DNA of 64,000 nucleotides. Origin: Phycisphaeraceae bacterium. Lineage in GTDB: Bacteria; Planctomycetota; Phycisphaerae; Phycisphaerales; Phycisphaeraceae. The DNA is taken from assembly GCA_020851465.1 (NCBI GenBank), contig JADZCR010000001.1, positions 310,001 through 374,000 on the forward strand, in the 5' to 3' direction. The notes beneath the pieces were generated by a model. That model worked only from the letters and a program-made list of their open reading frames with translations, was not told the DNA's origin and did no database searches. The position numbers and the translations under genes are program-made. How positions within the stretch are numbered: position 1 is the first letter of the stretch; each line of letters starts with the position of its first letter. Positions 18,224 to 28,201 of the stretch are shown here, piece by piece.

Positions 18224-20713
18224 ATGCTTTTGACCGTTTCCATCCTTGACTGGCTGCTGGGGCTTCACCGCGTGAGCTGGTCGGACCCGCGCGCGGCCAT
18301 TGGCTGGCGATATGCGATGCCGCTCTGGGGTTGGCTGCTGATACTGGCGGTCTCAGCACTGATCGCCGGATGGAGCTATCGGCGATTGCTTGGCCCCCGG
18401 TGGGCGCGGATCGCGCTGGGAGTCCTCCGTACTGCGTTGATTGTTCTGCTCGTCGCGTTTCTGCTGGGACCGATGCTCGTGGTGAATCAGGAGCTGGTCG
18501 AGCAGGACTCGCTGCTGGTGTTGGTGGATGAAAGCGCATCCATGCGGATACGCGACATGGAAGGGACAGCGGGTGACCGCGAAAGTTCGGACGCCAGCTC
18601 CCTCATCAGCCGCGAGGAAGCGTTGCGACAAGCCTTGACGCGACACGCGGATCTCTTTGGCGATCAAAAACTCGGCAAGGACCGGCGCATCGTCTGGCTG
18701 GGGTTTAACAGCAACACCTTTGAGATCAATCCTCTGGCAGCCCCCACCACTCAGCCGGACGATCAGCGGCAGACTACCGCCTTGCGCACCGCCATCGAGC
18801 AGGCACTCCAGCGGGCGGCCGGTCAGCCGGTCAGCGGGTTGATTGTGATGAGCGATGGACGTTCGCCGCAGTCCACGGGCGGCACGCTGGTTCGCCGGCT
18901 GCAGCAGCAGGCGGTCAACGTTTTTGCCGTCCCTCTCGGCGCCAATCAGACTCCGCTCGATCTGGCGGTGGGTCAGGTCGATGCGCCGCGAAAAGCATTC
19001 ATCAACGATCCCGTGCCGGTCACGGTCTATCTCGATCATTACCCGACGGAAGTTCGAGTCGATCCCGCGCGGGTGCGTGTGCGCCTGATTGATGAAGTGA
19101 CGAACAAGACGCTTGATGAGCAACAGCTGGTTGATGATCTCCTGCGCGAGCCGGTGCGCCTCAGCGCGGTCTCGGCGGTTGTCGGCCCGGTGAAGTGGAA
19201 GGTGGAAGTCAGCTACGACGGCCGTACCGCAACGACGGCACCGGTCAACCGCGCGGCATCCGCTTCAAGTCAAATGGAGCCGGCGGCTGGTGTGCGCGAC
19301 ATCTCGCGCGGCGAGTTGATCCTCGAAAACAATCATCGCGAGCTGGCACTGGAGCTGGTCGATCAGCCGCTGGGCGTGCTTTACGTCGAGGGCTACCCGC
19401 GCTGGGAATACCGCTATCTCAAGAACATGCTGGTGCGGGAAAAAAGCGTGCGCAGCAGCATGATGCTCATCAGTGCCGACCGCGATTTCGCCCAGGAAGG
19501 CCAACTGCCGATCACGAGGCTGCCGGCCACGATGGAGGAGATCAAACCCTATGACGTCATCGTGATCGGCGACGTACCGAGTACCTATTTCAGCCCGGAA
19601 CAACTGCGGCTCATCGCGGATCACGTTTCCGCCCGTGGCGCGGGGCTGCTGTGGATCGGCGGAGAATACGACACACCGCGCAGCTACGAAGGCACGCCCC
19701 TGGCTGCCCTGCTGCCGATGTGCAGTCCGGGATCGGTCTCACGGATCGATCCGAGCCTTGGCCCGATTTCGATGTGCCCGACCAAACTCGCCGAAGCGCT
19801 GCAGGTGCTGCGACTCCGATCAAACACAACGGAGCTGTCAGGTCCGACTCCGCCGCAGACCTGGCCCGCCGGTCTGCCGCCGCATTTCTGGGCGCAGAAT
19901 CTCGGCGAGCTTAAGACCAGTGCGGAAGTGCTGGCGACTTCCAACCCGTTGGCCGGCCGATCATTTCCGCTGGTGACGCGGCTGCGTTACGGTGCGGGTC
20001 AGGTGGTGTATGTCGCCACGGATGAATCGTGGCGCTGGCGTGCCGGCCGGGGAGAGCTTTATTTCGAGCAGTTCTGGATGCAGCTTGTGCGGATGCTGGG
20101 GCGCGGGCGGCTGCAGCAGGGCGCGGGTCGTGCGGTGCTGACCGCCTCTGACCGCCGCGCGGAACTCGATCAACCAGTGGTCGTGACCGTCCGGTTGCAG
20201 GATGAGTTGCTCAGCCAGCGCGAGATGTCGCGCATCCGTGTCGCGGTCATCCGCCAGGAAGACGCAGCCCAACCCGGCGGCGGACGCGACCGCGCTGTCG
20301 AGCAATTGGAACTGCTTCCCCTGCCGACATCATCCGAATCGCCGGCAACAGGAGGCAAGGTATTTCAAGCGGTCTGGCACCCTGCTTCCGCGGGGGCGAT
20401 GATGCTGCGCGTCGTCGAGCCGACGCTTGATGACTTGAATCTCACGCAGGAGGTCGAGGTCATCCGTGCGGATGATGAGCTGCGCCAACCCGCGCCGGAT
20501 CGTGAGCGGCTGGCGATGCTGGCCGCAGCGACCGGAGGCAAGGTGGTCCCGCTTGATCGGCTGGACGAACTGGAAAACCTCATTCCCAATCGAGCACGCC
20601 GCACTCCCAACGATATTCGTGAGCCGTTGTGGAACTCATACCTGGCACTGTTTGCCATCGTGACTCTTATTTCCGCGGAGTGGATCGGACGAAAAATGAT
20701 CCGGCTGGTGTAA
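18224..20713 (+). CDS. Large membrane VWA protein with glutamine-amidotransferase-like region
   Basis: 829 aa. Two N-terminal TM helices (about 28-46 and 64-88), then a VWA domain with an intact MIDAS start DESAS (about 104-108) and GLIVMSDGRSP. After a beta-rich middle come GVLYVEGYPRWEYRYLKNML and GAGLLWIGGEYDTPRSYEGT, the class-I-amidotransferase-like fold often found in these planctomycete proteins without a catalytic Cys. A last TM near the C-terminus (YLALFAIVTLISAEWIG). It contains an APTTQPDD linker. Third VWA-type protein in the operon; the tandem suggests a membrane assembly of several VWA subunits. Function inferred from context only. Confidence 0.8.
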   Translation: MLLTVSILDWLLGLHRVSWSDPRAAIGWRYAMPLWGWLLILAVSALIAGWSYRRLLGPRWARIALGVLRTALIVLLVAFLLGPMLVVNQELVEQDSLLVLVDESASMRIRDMEGTAGDRESSDASSLISREEALRQALTRHADLFGDQKLGKDRRIVWLGFNSNTFEINPLAAPTTQPDDQRQTTALRTAIEQALQRAAGQPVSGLIVMSDGRSPQSTGGTLVRRLQQQAVNVFAVPLGANQTPLDLAVGQVDAPRKAFINDPVPVTVYLDHYPTEVRVDPARVRVRLIDEVTNKTLDEQQLVDDLLREPVRLSAVSAVVGPVKWKVEVSYDGRTATTAPVNRAASASSQMEPAAGVRDISRGELILENNHRELALELVDQPLGVLYVEGYPRWEYRYLKNMLVREKSVRSSMMLISADRDFAQEGQLPITRLPATMEEIKPYDVIVIGDVPSTYFSPEQLRLIADHVSARGAGLLWIGGEYDTPRSYEGTPLAALLPMCSPGSVSRIDPSLGPISMCPTKLAEALQVLRLRSNTTELSGPTPPQTWPAGLPPHFWAQNLGELKTSAEVLATSNPLAGRSFPLVTRLRYGAGQVVYVATDESWRWRAGRGELYFEQFWMQLVRMLGRGRLQQGAGRAVLTASDRRAELDQPVVVTVRLQDELLSQREMSRIRVAVIRQEDAAQPGGGRDRAVEQLELLPLPTSSESPATGGKVFQAVWHPASAGAMMLRVVEPTLDDLNLTQEVEVIRADDELRQPAPDRERLAMLAAATGGKVVPLDRLDELENLIPNRARRTPNDIREPLWNSYLALFAIVTLISAEWIGRKMIRLV

Positions 20714-20765
20714 CCGCAGGCTGCACCCCGGCGCACCCTATGATCGATTGCTCGACGGACGGTTT

Positions 20766-23700
20766 ATGCAGGATGTGAAGCAACAACTCGAATCAGTACA
20801 GCACACAGCACGACGGCTGCTGGTTGCGCAGGTCGTGGCGCGCTGGCTCGCGGTTGTGCTGCTGGTCGCGCTGACGCTGGGTGTAGTTGACTACGTGCTG
20901 CGACTGCCTGCGTGGTTTCGCGTCGTGACGGCACTAGTGCTGCTGGCGACGGCGGGCTATTGGCTGTGGACACGACTGATGCAGGCGTTGGATTTTCACC
21001 CCGACCTGAGCACACTGGCATTACGCGCGGAAGGGCTGTATCCGCAGCTGGACGGCCTGCTGGCTACGGGAGTCGAGTTCAGCGCGCAGCGTGCAACCTA
21101 TTCCGACAACCCGCGTGCTGCATCCTTGGTCGATGCGAGCATCTCATCGCTGCGGCCCAGACTTTCCGGCGTGGCGATCAATCGTCTCATCAATCCCAAG
21201 CGATCGCTGATTCACGCAGGAACGCTGGCAGCGGTGATTGTCGGATTGAGTGTGGTCATCGTGCTCGCGCCGTGGTCGAGTGCGCTGGCAGCCCGCCGAT
21301 GGCTTATGCCGTGGAGCGGAGCGGAGTGGCCGCGGCGGACGAATCTCACCAGCATGACACGTCAGGCGGTCTGGCCGAGCGACACGCCTGTCCGCCTGCA
21401 GGTCCGCGCGGATGGCGTGATCTGGCCGGGTATGCGGGCGTGGGCGTATTACCGATTACGAGACAGCCGTGGAATCGGTGCGTGGCAGCAGGTGCTGCTC
21501 AACGAGCAGGCGACGGAGACAGGTACCGCCGGCCGGATGTTCGAGGGCATCGTCGATCCAACCATCCGTGCGGGCGAGAAGGCGAAGCTCGAATTTTATT
21601 TCCAGGCTGGTGATGGAGAAACGCCGGCACAGGAGTTGGCGATCGTCGAGCGACCGGCGGTCATCGCGGCGCGGCTGAACATCGAGCCGCCCGTTTACGC
21701 CAGAGGAGTCGTGGCGGAGCAGGCCGTCACGCTTGACGAACTGGCTGGACCACTGGGCACAGCATCAGCACTGGAAGGCTCAACCGTCCGATGGCGGTTC
21801 GAGCTTAACAAGCCGATCCCCACCACGCGCAACTTCACGGAAGTTCTGCCCGGTCTCGCGGGAGAGGAGGGCGTGACGTTTTCAACCGTGGAGGCAAATC
21901 ACGCAGGCGGAGTGCCGGCGATCGAGGCGAGTTTCAAGCTCAAACGCAGCGTGCAGACGCGCGTGCAACTGGTGGACGAGTACGGTCTGGGCAACGTCTC
22001 GGAGCGAAACTACCGCATCGAGATGACCGTCGATCAGCCGCCGGTCGCAACGGTTTCTCAGCCGGCTTCAGACGAAGCGGTGCTGGCGACGGCGGTGCTT
22101 CAGGCGGAAGGTTTAGCACAGGACGATCTGGCGGTTCAGCGCGTCACTCTCACCGGGCAACGCATCGCCGCAGGTACGCCGTCGGTCACCGCAGTTACGG
22201 GTAGCGCAGCTGCTCCGGGAACGGTCGTGTTGCGGGAGGTGACCGGACGCGCCAATCGCCTCACCGCGGGTCGCTCGCTGGAGATCGCTTCACTGGGTGC
22301 CAAGCCCAACGACGAAGTGGTGCTGCTCGTGACGGCACAGGATATTTTTGACCTGGACGGAAAACGTCATCAACCCGTCACTTCAACCCCCCGCCGCCTG
22401 CGCATCATCGACCCAGCCACACTTTCCGCACAGATCCGCACGGAGCTCGACGCCATCCGCGATCAGGCAATTCATATCAACCAACAACAGCGCGATCTTC
22501 TCAACAGCCGGCTGGACCACGCATTGGCAGGTCAGGAGGAAATATCGCGGCGAGTGGAAAACCAGTCGGGCGTGCTCCAGTCGCTTCAGAACCGCATGAC
22601 ACGCAACAGGCTCGGCGATGCGCAGCTCAGCGATCTGATGCAGAAGGCGGAATCGCTTCTGAACAAAGCAAAAACTTTATCTGAAACAGCGAAGGCAAAG
22701 CTGGACGACGACCGGAAAGCAACCAAAGACGCCGCGACAGCGAGCAAAAGCGACGAGGCGACAAAGACGCAGGCCCAGGTTGCCGACACGTTGACGGATC
22801 TGGTGAGCCTGCTTGACCGCGGTCGTGACACCGCGGGCTTGTTGGCGCAGCTTCAGGCGCTGATGTCCACACAGAGCGCGATCGCAGCGGATACACGCGG
22901 CGAGTTACCCAAGACTCTGGGCAAAACTCCCGAACAGCTCACGCCGGCGGAAAAGAAAATGCTCGACGACCTGGCCGGCCGTGAAGCAGCCTTGTCGGCA
23001 AAGATTGATGCGCTGTCTCGGCAACTCCATTCAACAGCGGATTCGCTCGCGGAAAATCCGAAAGATCCTGCCGACAAAGAGACAGCCCAGACACTCAAGG
23101 ATGCAGCGGAGATCGCGGAAAAACAGGGCCTGCTGGATGCGACGAATCGTGCCGGCGACGCACTGAAGGAAAACAAGCTTTCCGAAGCGGGCAACGCCCA
23201 GCAACAGGCCCTCACAACCATGCAGGCAATGCTCGACCAGATGAGCAAACCTTCCGCGGACGAGCAGGAAATGTTGCGGCGGAAAATGATGGCTCTGGTC
23301 GAATCGATCGAGAAACTCATTGCGCAACAAAAAGCACAGATGAGCCAGTTGGCAGCCGCCCAGGATTTTGGTGCGCTCGAATCGTCGCTGGGAATCCTGC
23401 GGCGAAATACGCTTTCGGTGGAAGATGAGGCCCGCCAGTCCAAAGCGACCGGCGTGGCGAAACATCTCGCTGACGCTGCGGGTCATCAGGGCGATGCCGC
23501 CGCAGCACTGCGCGAAAGGAAGCGTCAGCCTGCTGCCGAGATCGAAAAACTCGCGCTGGTGAGTCTGGAGGCCGCCCTGGCGGAGGCGAAAAATCTCCGC
23601 GACGAGGCCCAGTCAAAAGCCAACCAGAAAGAACGCACACGACTCAAGGAGGAATACGCCAAGCTCGCCAAGGTGCAGGAAGCGATTAACAACAAAACCA

Positions 23701-24269
23701 CCCCGCTGGCGTCGGGACAACTCAATCGCAGACAACGCGCCGAGTTGATCGCTCTGGGCGATCAGCAGGCCGATTTCAAAGAAGCGGCGCGAAAGCTCGG
23801 CGAGGAAGTCGAGGACACGCTCCTTTTCAAACACCTGCATGACCAGATCGACAAGGCTGCACAGCGCGTGACGACGCGACTCCGTGGAGCACAGGCGGAC
23901 GAGGAGGTATTGGACGATCAGGAGGCCATTGTTTCTTCGCTCCAGACGATGATTGCAGCATTGGATCAGGCGCAGAAGGATGATCCGTTTGCCAAACCGC
24001 AGGACAACAATGCCGGTAATGGCGGAGGCGGAGGAGGCGGTGAGCCGCCGCTGGTTCCGCCGATTGCCCAGCTCAAAGCCCTGCGCGGGATGCAGGCGAC
24101 GGTTTATCAGCGAACCAAGCGCGTGTCAGAAGCGTCGAACCTTGATGCTGCGGCCCGGAAACGGCGGGTGCTTCAGATTTCCGCGGAGCAGCGGGCGTTG
24201 TCAGGCTTAGGTGAAGACCTGATCGAATCGATGAAATCCCAACCGCCTGTTCGAGGAGGACAGCCATGA
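20766..24269 (+). CDS. Giant DUF4175-like membrane/coiled-coil protein
   Basis: 1167 aa from ATG 20766 (a TTG at 20748 is an alternative). It has three N-terminal hydrophobic segments (about residues 22-44, 52-70 and 150-175), a beta-rich central part with repeated Ig-like character (VRLQVRADGVIWPGMRAWAY, ASFKLKRSVQTRVQLVDEYG), then from about residue 540 a long Ala/Gln/Glu/Lys-rich alpha-helical coiled coil to near the end, closing with a Gly-rich hinge (NAGNGGGGGGGEPPL). This resembles DUF4175 proteins found in envelope operons. Likely a periplasm-spanning scaffold. Its stop overlaps the next start by 4 bp (ATGA), so translation is coupled. Confidence 0.8.
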   Translation: MQDVKQQLESVQHTARRLLVAQVVARWLAVVLLVALTLGVVDYVLRLPAWFRVVTALVLLATAGYWLWTRLMQALDFHPDLSTLALRAEGLYPQLDGLLATGVEFSAQRATYSDNPRAASLVDASISSLRPRLSGVAINRLINPKRSLIHAGTLAAVIVGLSVVIVLAPWSSALAARRWLMPWSGAEWPRRTNLTSMTRQAVWPSDTPVRLQVRADGVIWPGMRAWAYYRLRDSRGIGAWQQVLLNEQATETGTAGRMFEGIVDPTIRAGEKAKLEFYFQAGDGETPAQELAIVERPAVIAARLNIEPPVYARGVVAEQAVTLDELAGPLGTASALEGSTVRWRFELNKPIPTTRNFTEVLPGLAGEEGVTFSTVEANHAGGVPAIEASFKLKRSVQTRVQLVDEYGLGNVSERNYRIEMTVDQPPVATVSQPASDEAVLATAVLQAEGLAQDDLAVQRVTLTGQRIAAGTPSVTAVTGSAAAPGTVVLREVTGRANRLTAGRSLEIASLGAKPNDEVVLLVTAQDIFDLDGKRHQPVTSTPRRLRIIDPATLSAQIRTELDAIRDQAIHINQQQRDLLNSRLDHALAGQEEISRRVENQSGVLQSLQNRMTRNRLGDAQLSDLMQKAESLLNKAKTLSETAKAKLDDDRKATKDAATASKSDEATKTQAQVADTLTDLVSLLDRGRDTAGLLAQLQALMSTQSAIAADTRGELPKTLGKTPEQLTPAEKKMLDDLAGREAALSAKIDALSRQLHSTADSLAENPKDPADKETAQTLKDAAEIAEKQGLLDATNRAGDALKENKLSEAGNAQQQALTTMQAMLDQMSKPSADEQEMLRRKMMALVESIEKLIAQQKAQMSQLAAAQDFGALESSLGILRRNTLSVEDEARQSKATGVAKHLADAAGHQGDAAAALRERKRQPAAEIEKLALVSLEAALAEAKNLRDEAQSKANQKERTRLKEEYAKLAKVQEAINNKTTPLASGQLNRRQRAELIALGDQQADFKEAARKLGEEVEDTLLFKHLHDQIDKAAQRVTTRLRGAQADEEVLDDQEAIVSSLQTMIAALDQAQKDDPFAKPQDNNAGNGGGGGGGEPPLVPPIAQLKALRGMQATVYQRTKRVSEASNLDAAARKRRVLQISAEQRALSGLGEDLIESMKSQPPVRGGQP

Positions 24270-25003
24270 AACGATTGCCACAATCCTCAACCCTCATCAC
24301 AGCAAGCGCGGGGCGGTCGAGTGTTCGAGTCACGCTGAGCCGCAGCGGTCTTTTCTTCACGACGTTTGCGTGGATGCTGACGCTGATGTTCTCGGCGAAT
24401 GTCCGGGCGGAGTCACAACCGACCATTGATGAGCTGCTCAACCTCAAGCCGCCGACCACGCAGCCCGCTCCGAACAAGCATCGACCTGACGATGCAGGCG
24501 TTCCGGTTGATCCTGAAGTGGCGCAGCGGTTGTCGCTTACCGAGGCAGCAGACCTTTTTCATGAAGCCATCGGACAGATGAGCGAAGCCTCAGATCGGCT
24601 TGGGCAGGTTGATCCCGGCCTCGATACTCAGCGGATTCAACTGGCGGTGCTTTCCAAACTCGATCAGGTGATCGCCTCCGTTGAGCAAAACAGCAGCCCG
24701 CCGCCCTCCTCTTCGTCGAGTCAGCGTCCGCCGGATAACGGGAGTGATCAAAACCAACAAGCGCAGTCGCAATCACCGAGCCAGCAACAGGCGAATCAGC
24801 AATCCACCAGCAGCGGCAAGGCGCCGATGGGACAGCGCGACGCCAACCCTGACAAACCAATAGACTCGACTCGTACCGAATGGGGCAACCTTCCGCCTCG
24901 TCTGCGCGAGGAGCTTCAGCAGGGACTTGGTGAGCGGTTCAGTCCGGTGTATCAGGAACTGACGGAACAGTATTACAAACGGCTTGCGGAAGAAGAGAGA
25001 TGA
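24266..25003 (+). CDS. Secreted or anchored Ser/Gln/Pro-rich protein of the MoxR operon
   Basis: 245 aa. N-terminal hydrophobic segment LFFTTFAWMLTLMFSANVRA (about 29-49) looks like a long signal peptide cleaved after NVRA. After a PPTTQPAPN linker comes a short helical region (LSLTEAADLFHEAIGQMSEA), a low-complexity Ser/Gln/Pro tract, and a C-terminal block NLPPRLREELQQGLGERFSP followed by YQELTEQYYKRLAEEE. That block recurs as the C-terminus of small proteins in planctomycete MoxR operons and may bind one of the VWA partners. Overlaps both neighbours by 4 bp. No enzymatic motif. Confidence 0.75.
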   Translation: MKRLPQSSTLITASAGRSSVRVTLSRSGLFFTTFAWMLTLMFSANVRAESQPTIDELLNLKPPTTQPAPNKHRPDDAGVPVDPEVAQRLSLTEAADLFHEAIGQMSEASDRLGQVDPGLDTQRIQLAVLSKLDQVIASVEQNSSPPPSSSSSQRPPDNGSDQNQQAQSQSPSQQQANQQSTSSGKAPMGQRDANPDKPIDSTRTEWGNLPPRLREELQQGLGERFSPVYQELTEQYYKRLAEEER

Positions 25004-26097
25004 CAAAGCAACGATTTCAGACCAGCAGCGAGCAAGCGCAGAAGTCCGCACGGCGGCGGCGAATACTTTGGCTGCGATCAGCCCATTGGTCGCCGGTCGT
25101 CGTGTGTGTGTTGATGATTTTGACGGCATTGCAGCCGTCTCCTGTTTTTGCCGCCGACGCCCCGGTCTTCGTCGAGATCACCACCCAGTCGCGTGCCGCG
25201 ATTGATCGCGGTCTGGCGCGGCTCGCAGCGCTGCAGTCGGCTGACGGCAGCTTCGGCGAGGCGCGGTCCGGGCAGGCGATGGGTGTTACTTCGCTGGCGA
25301 TGCTGGCGTTTTTAGCGGAGGGGCACTTGCCCAGCCGGGGTAAGTACGGCGCACAGGTGCAGAAGGGGCTTGATTACATCCTCAAAAATGCGCAACCAAC
25401 CGGTCTGATCGCCGGCGAGGTATCACAGGGACCGATGTACGGCCACGGCTATGCGATGCTTTTTCTGGGTGAGGTGTACGGCATGACCGGCGACAAGCGA
25501 GTCCGCGAGGCGCTGATGAAAGCGGTCAAGCTCACGGTCGGCACACAGAATGCTGAGGGCGGGTGGCGCTATCACCCCGTCCCCTTCGATGCGGACATCT
25601 CCGTCACCATCACCCAGATCATGGGCCTGCGCTCAGCACGAAACGCGGGCCTGTCCGTACCCAAGGCCACCATCGACCGAGCAATCGTGTATGTCCGCCA
25701 TTGTCAGAATCCCACGGACGGCGGCTTTCGCTACATGCTCAACTCCGGCGGCTCGGCGTTTCCCCGCTCGGCGGCAGGAGTGGCCAGCCTCTACTATGCC
25801 GGCGTGTATGAAGATCAGGCATTGAAGAACGGTCTGGACTACCTGCTGCGACAGAAAAACGAGGCGACGCCGGGCAATGGTCACTACTTCTACGGCCAAT
25901 ACTACGCGGTACAGGCGATGTTCCTGGCCGGCGGGAAATACTGGTCAGAGTGGTACCCGCGCGTGCGCGATGAGATGGTCCGACAGCAACAGGACAGCGG
26001 CGGCTGGGCCTCGGAAAACGGTGAGGAATACGGCACCGCGATGGCGCTGATCGTGCTCGAAGCTCCCAATCGTCTCCTGCCGATCTTCCAGCGGTGA
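25000..26097 (+). CDS. Secreted prenyltransferase/squalene-cyclase-type repeat protein (alpha-alpha toroid)
   Basis: 365 aa with an N-terminal membrane segment (about 28-50, cleavage likely after VFAA). It contains terpenoid-cyclase-like repeats: LAALQSADGSFGEARSGQAM, NAEGGWRYHPVPFDADISVT, NPTDGGFRYMLNSGGSAFPR, QQQDSGGWASENGEEYGTAM. Cyclase DxDD catalysis is not evident, so a binding or lytic toroid is more likely than a squalene cyclase. Such proteins are common in planctomycete envelope operons. Its ATG overlaps the preceding stop by 4 bp. Confidence 0.82.
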   Translation: MTKQRFQTSSEQAQKSARRRRILWLRSAHWSPVVVCVLMILTALQPSPVFAADAPVFVEITTQSRAAIDRGLARLAALQSADGSFGEARSGQAMGVTSLAMLAFLAEGHLPSRGKYGAQVQKGLDYILKNAQPTGLIAGEVSQGPMYGHGYAMLFLGEVYGMTGDKRVREALMKAVKLTVGTQNAEGGWRYHPVPFDADISVTITQIMGLRSARNAGLSVPKATIDRAIVYVRHCQNPTDGGFRYMLNSGGSAFPRSAAGVASLYYAGVYEDQALKNGLDYLLRQKNEATPGNGHYFYGQYYAVQAMFLAGGKYWSEWYPRVRDEMVRQQQDSGGWASENGEEYGTAMALIVLEAPNRLLPIFQR

Positions 26098-26112
26098 ACA
26101 GGAACAGCGATC

Positions 26113-27357
26113 TTGATTGATCCACACGTCCGACATCCAAACACAGACACGGGCCGGCACCCGTTACCCGTGCTGTTGTCCGGCAAGTTACTCATCACGA
26201 TTTCGTGGATGCTCGTGATAGCGATGTTGGCGGGAGATTGCCGGGGCGCGACACCGGTGGTGGTTGTGGATTCATCGTTGAAAGCGCGGCCGGTGCAATT
26301 GCAGACGTTTGGAGAGGCGGGAGCCAGTTTCACGGATGAAGAGCGCAAGCTGGCGACGATGCCCGCGGATAAGGTGGTGCAGATCCGTGTGGCTGAGCGT
26401 GCGCGTGCCGGGACGGAAGTTGCTGTCTCGCCTTCGATGATCGAACTGACCGACGGCCAGTGTCTGCCGGGTCAGTGGATCGGTGCTGGCGAGGATGGCC
26501 AGAGTGTGATCTGGGACAGCACGCGACTGGGGCGGCTGACGCTGAGCCTCGACAGGATTGCGGAAATCGTCTGGAAAAGCGACACCCTCGCGGACAAGGC
26601 TGCGAAATTAAACGGTGCAAGCGATCAATTGCTGCTCGTCAATGGCGATACGCTGGACGGATTCATCGTCGGCTTTCAGGTTGACAGCGTGGAGATCAAG
26701 CCCGCAGGCGGGGGCGAGGCCATCAAGTTGCCGCTTGAACGGCTGCGCAGCGCGCGTTTTGCAAATCCTGTGACGGCGGCAAAGGGGCAATCGCTGATTT
26801 GTCTGGCCGATGGCACGCGGCTGCGTGTGACAAAGCTGGCCATCGCCGACGACTTCATCAAGGCGGATTTGGAGTTGAAGGCTAAGGGCGATGGCGGAGA
26901 GAAGGTTCCCGCGATGGCACTGGCGGAGGCTGTGCGGATCGATCTGGCGACCGGCGCGGGTGTGCTGGTGGACCTGGCCTCGCTGCCGCCGGTGATTGTC
27001 AGCGGCGGAGAAGTGTTCGGGCTGGCGATTCCGCCACGCAGTACGGGAAGCGATGTCATCCTGCACGCGCCGCTGGTGGTGCGGTACGAGTTGCCCGCCG
27101 GCGCGAAGCGATTCTCCGCATTGGCGCAGTGTCCATCCGAAAGCGCCGACGCAGCATGGGTTGACTTCGAGGTGACAGCCAAAGTGGACGGCAAGCCGGT
27201 CGGTTCGTGGCACTTCAATGTGTCAAGCCCGCAGGCTGTGATGAACTTTGCGCTTAACGGGAAAGAGATGACGTTTGAGCTGACTTCCGGGCGGAACGGG
27301 CCGGTACTCGACCGGCTGCGGCTGCGCGACGCGGTGTTGCTGGCGGAGTCGCAATAG
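26113..27357 (+). CDS. Exported beta-rich protein, possible NPCBM-like C-terminal domain
   Basis: 414 aa if TTG 26113 is used; GTG 26170 or ATG 26209 are alternatives that leave a normal signal peptide around LLITISWMLVIAMLAGDCRG. The middle has repeats of the type LTDGQCLPGQWIG / LVNGDTLDGFIVG / LADGTRLRVTKLA, suggesting small beta-barrel units. The C-terminus (ADAAWVDFEVTAKVDGKPVG, then GPVLDRLRLRDAVL) resembles the NPCBM carbohydrate-binding-like fold. Last gene of the MoxR operon, 15 bp after the toroid protein. Probably an extracytoplasmic binding protein; identity not known. Confidence 0.65.
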   Translation: MIDPHVRHPNTDTGRHPLPVLLSGKLLITISWMLVIAMLAGDCRGATPVVVVDSSLKARPVQLQTFGEAGASFTDEERKLATMPADKVVQIRVAERARAGTEVAVSPSMIELTDGQCLPGQWIGAGEDGQSVIWDSTRLGRLTLSLDRIAEIVWKSDTLADKAAKLNGASDQLLLVNGDTLDGFIVGFQVDSVEIKPAGGGEAIKLPLERLRSARFANPVTAAKGQSLICLADGTRLRVTKLAIADDFIKADLELKAKGDGGEKVPAMALAEAVRIDLATGAGVLVDLASLPPVIVSGGEVFGLAIPPRSTGSDVILHAPLVVRYELPAGAKRFSALAQCPSESADAAWVDFEVTAKVDGKPVGSWHFNVSSPQAVMNFALNGKEMTFELTSGRNGPVLDRLRLRDAVLLAESQ

Positions 27358-27409
27358 GCGGTTTCCCCAGCGTTGTTTCAACCGAAAAATCATACGTTGA
27401 TCCGCATCT

Positions 27410-28201
27410 ATGAAGGTTCCGCACAAACTCGATCTTTACCGGCTGGCGGTGCAGCACCCTTGTGCGGAGGTGGCCTTCGTTCACAAGGTATTCACGCATT
27501 ACCACCCGCGCTGTCGGCCGACGCGCCTGCGGGAGGATTTTGCCGGGACCTGCGCACTGGCGACACAGTGGGTCGCAGAGCACACGGACCACCGCGCGAT
27601 GGCGATTGATCTGCACGCGCCGGCGTTGCGCTGGGCGTGGGCTCGTGCGAAAAAAGTGCTGGCCACGCGAGCGGATGATCTGCACCTGGTAAACGATGAT
27701 GTGATGAACATCACGGCTCCGCGCGTGGATGCGGTGATTGCTACGAACTTCAGCACCTATGTCTGGCGTGACCGCGACGCCCTGCGCGCCTACTTTTCGG
27801 TTGCCCGCCGATCACTCGACGGGCGGGGTGTTCTGGTCATCGACGCCTACGGCGGCCCGAGCGCGATGCGGATCGGCGTGCAATGCCGCTCCGTGGTGCC
27901 GCCCCGCACAGAGAGCATCGCTCCCTTTGAGTATCAATGGGAGCAGCGGAGTTATGACGCGGTTACAGGGAGGATTGATTGCAGAATACACTTCAAGATT
28001 CGAGGGAAATTGCTACGTAATGCCTTTGTGTACGACTGGCGACTGTGGACGCTGCCGGAGTTGGTCGAAGTCATGCGGGAGGCGGGTTTCACAGATGCGG
28101 AGGTCTGGTGTGACGACGAAAAACGTCCGGGTCACTACCGCTGCATGAGCAGGCTCCCCAATCGCAGCGAATGGGTTGCCTATGTCGTAGGCGTCAAATA
28201 G
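27410..28201 (+). CDS. Class I SAM-dependent methyltransferase
   Basis: 263 aa. The SAM-binding motif is LREDFAGTCALATQW (about 40-54), followed by AMAIDLHAPALRWA (acidic residue binding ribose), VDAVIATNFSTYVWRDRDAL and GRGVLVIDAYGGPSAM. It has the typical seven-strand methyltransferase order, with a C-terminal part that could shape substrate binding. Substrate unknown. It lies 52 bp after the MoxR operon on the same strand, so it may be a distal member, but nothing in its sequence ties it to that system. Confidence 0.85.
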   Translation: MKVPHKLDLYRLAVQHPCAEVAFVHKVFTHYHPRCRPTRLREDFAGTCALATQWVAEHTDHRAMAIDLHAPALRWAWARAKKVLATRADDLHLVNDDVMNITAPRVDAVIATNFSTYVWRDRDALRAYFSVARRSLDGRGVLVIDAYGGPSAMRIGVQCRSVVPPRTESIAPFEYQWEQRSYDAVTGRIDCRIHFKIRGKLLRNAFVYDWRLWTLPELVEVMREAGFTDAEVWCDDEKRPGHYRCMSRLPNRSEWVAYVVGVK

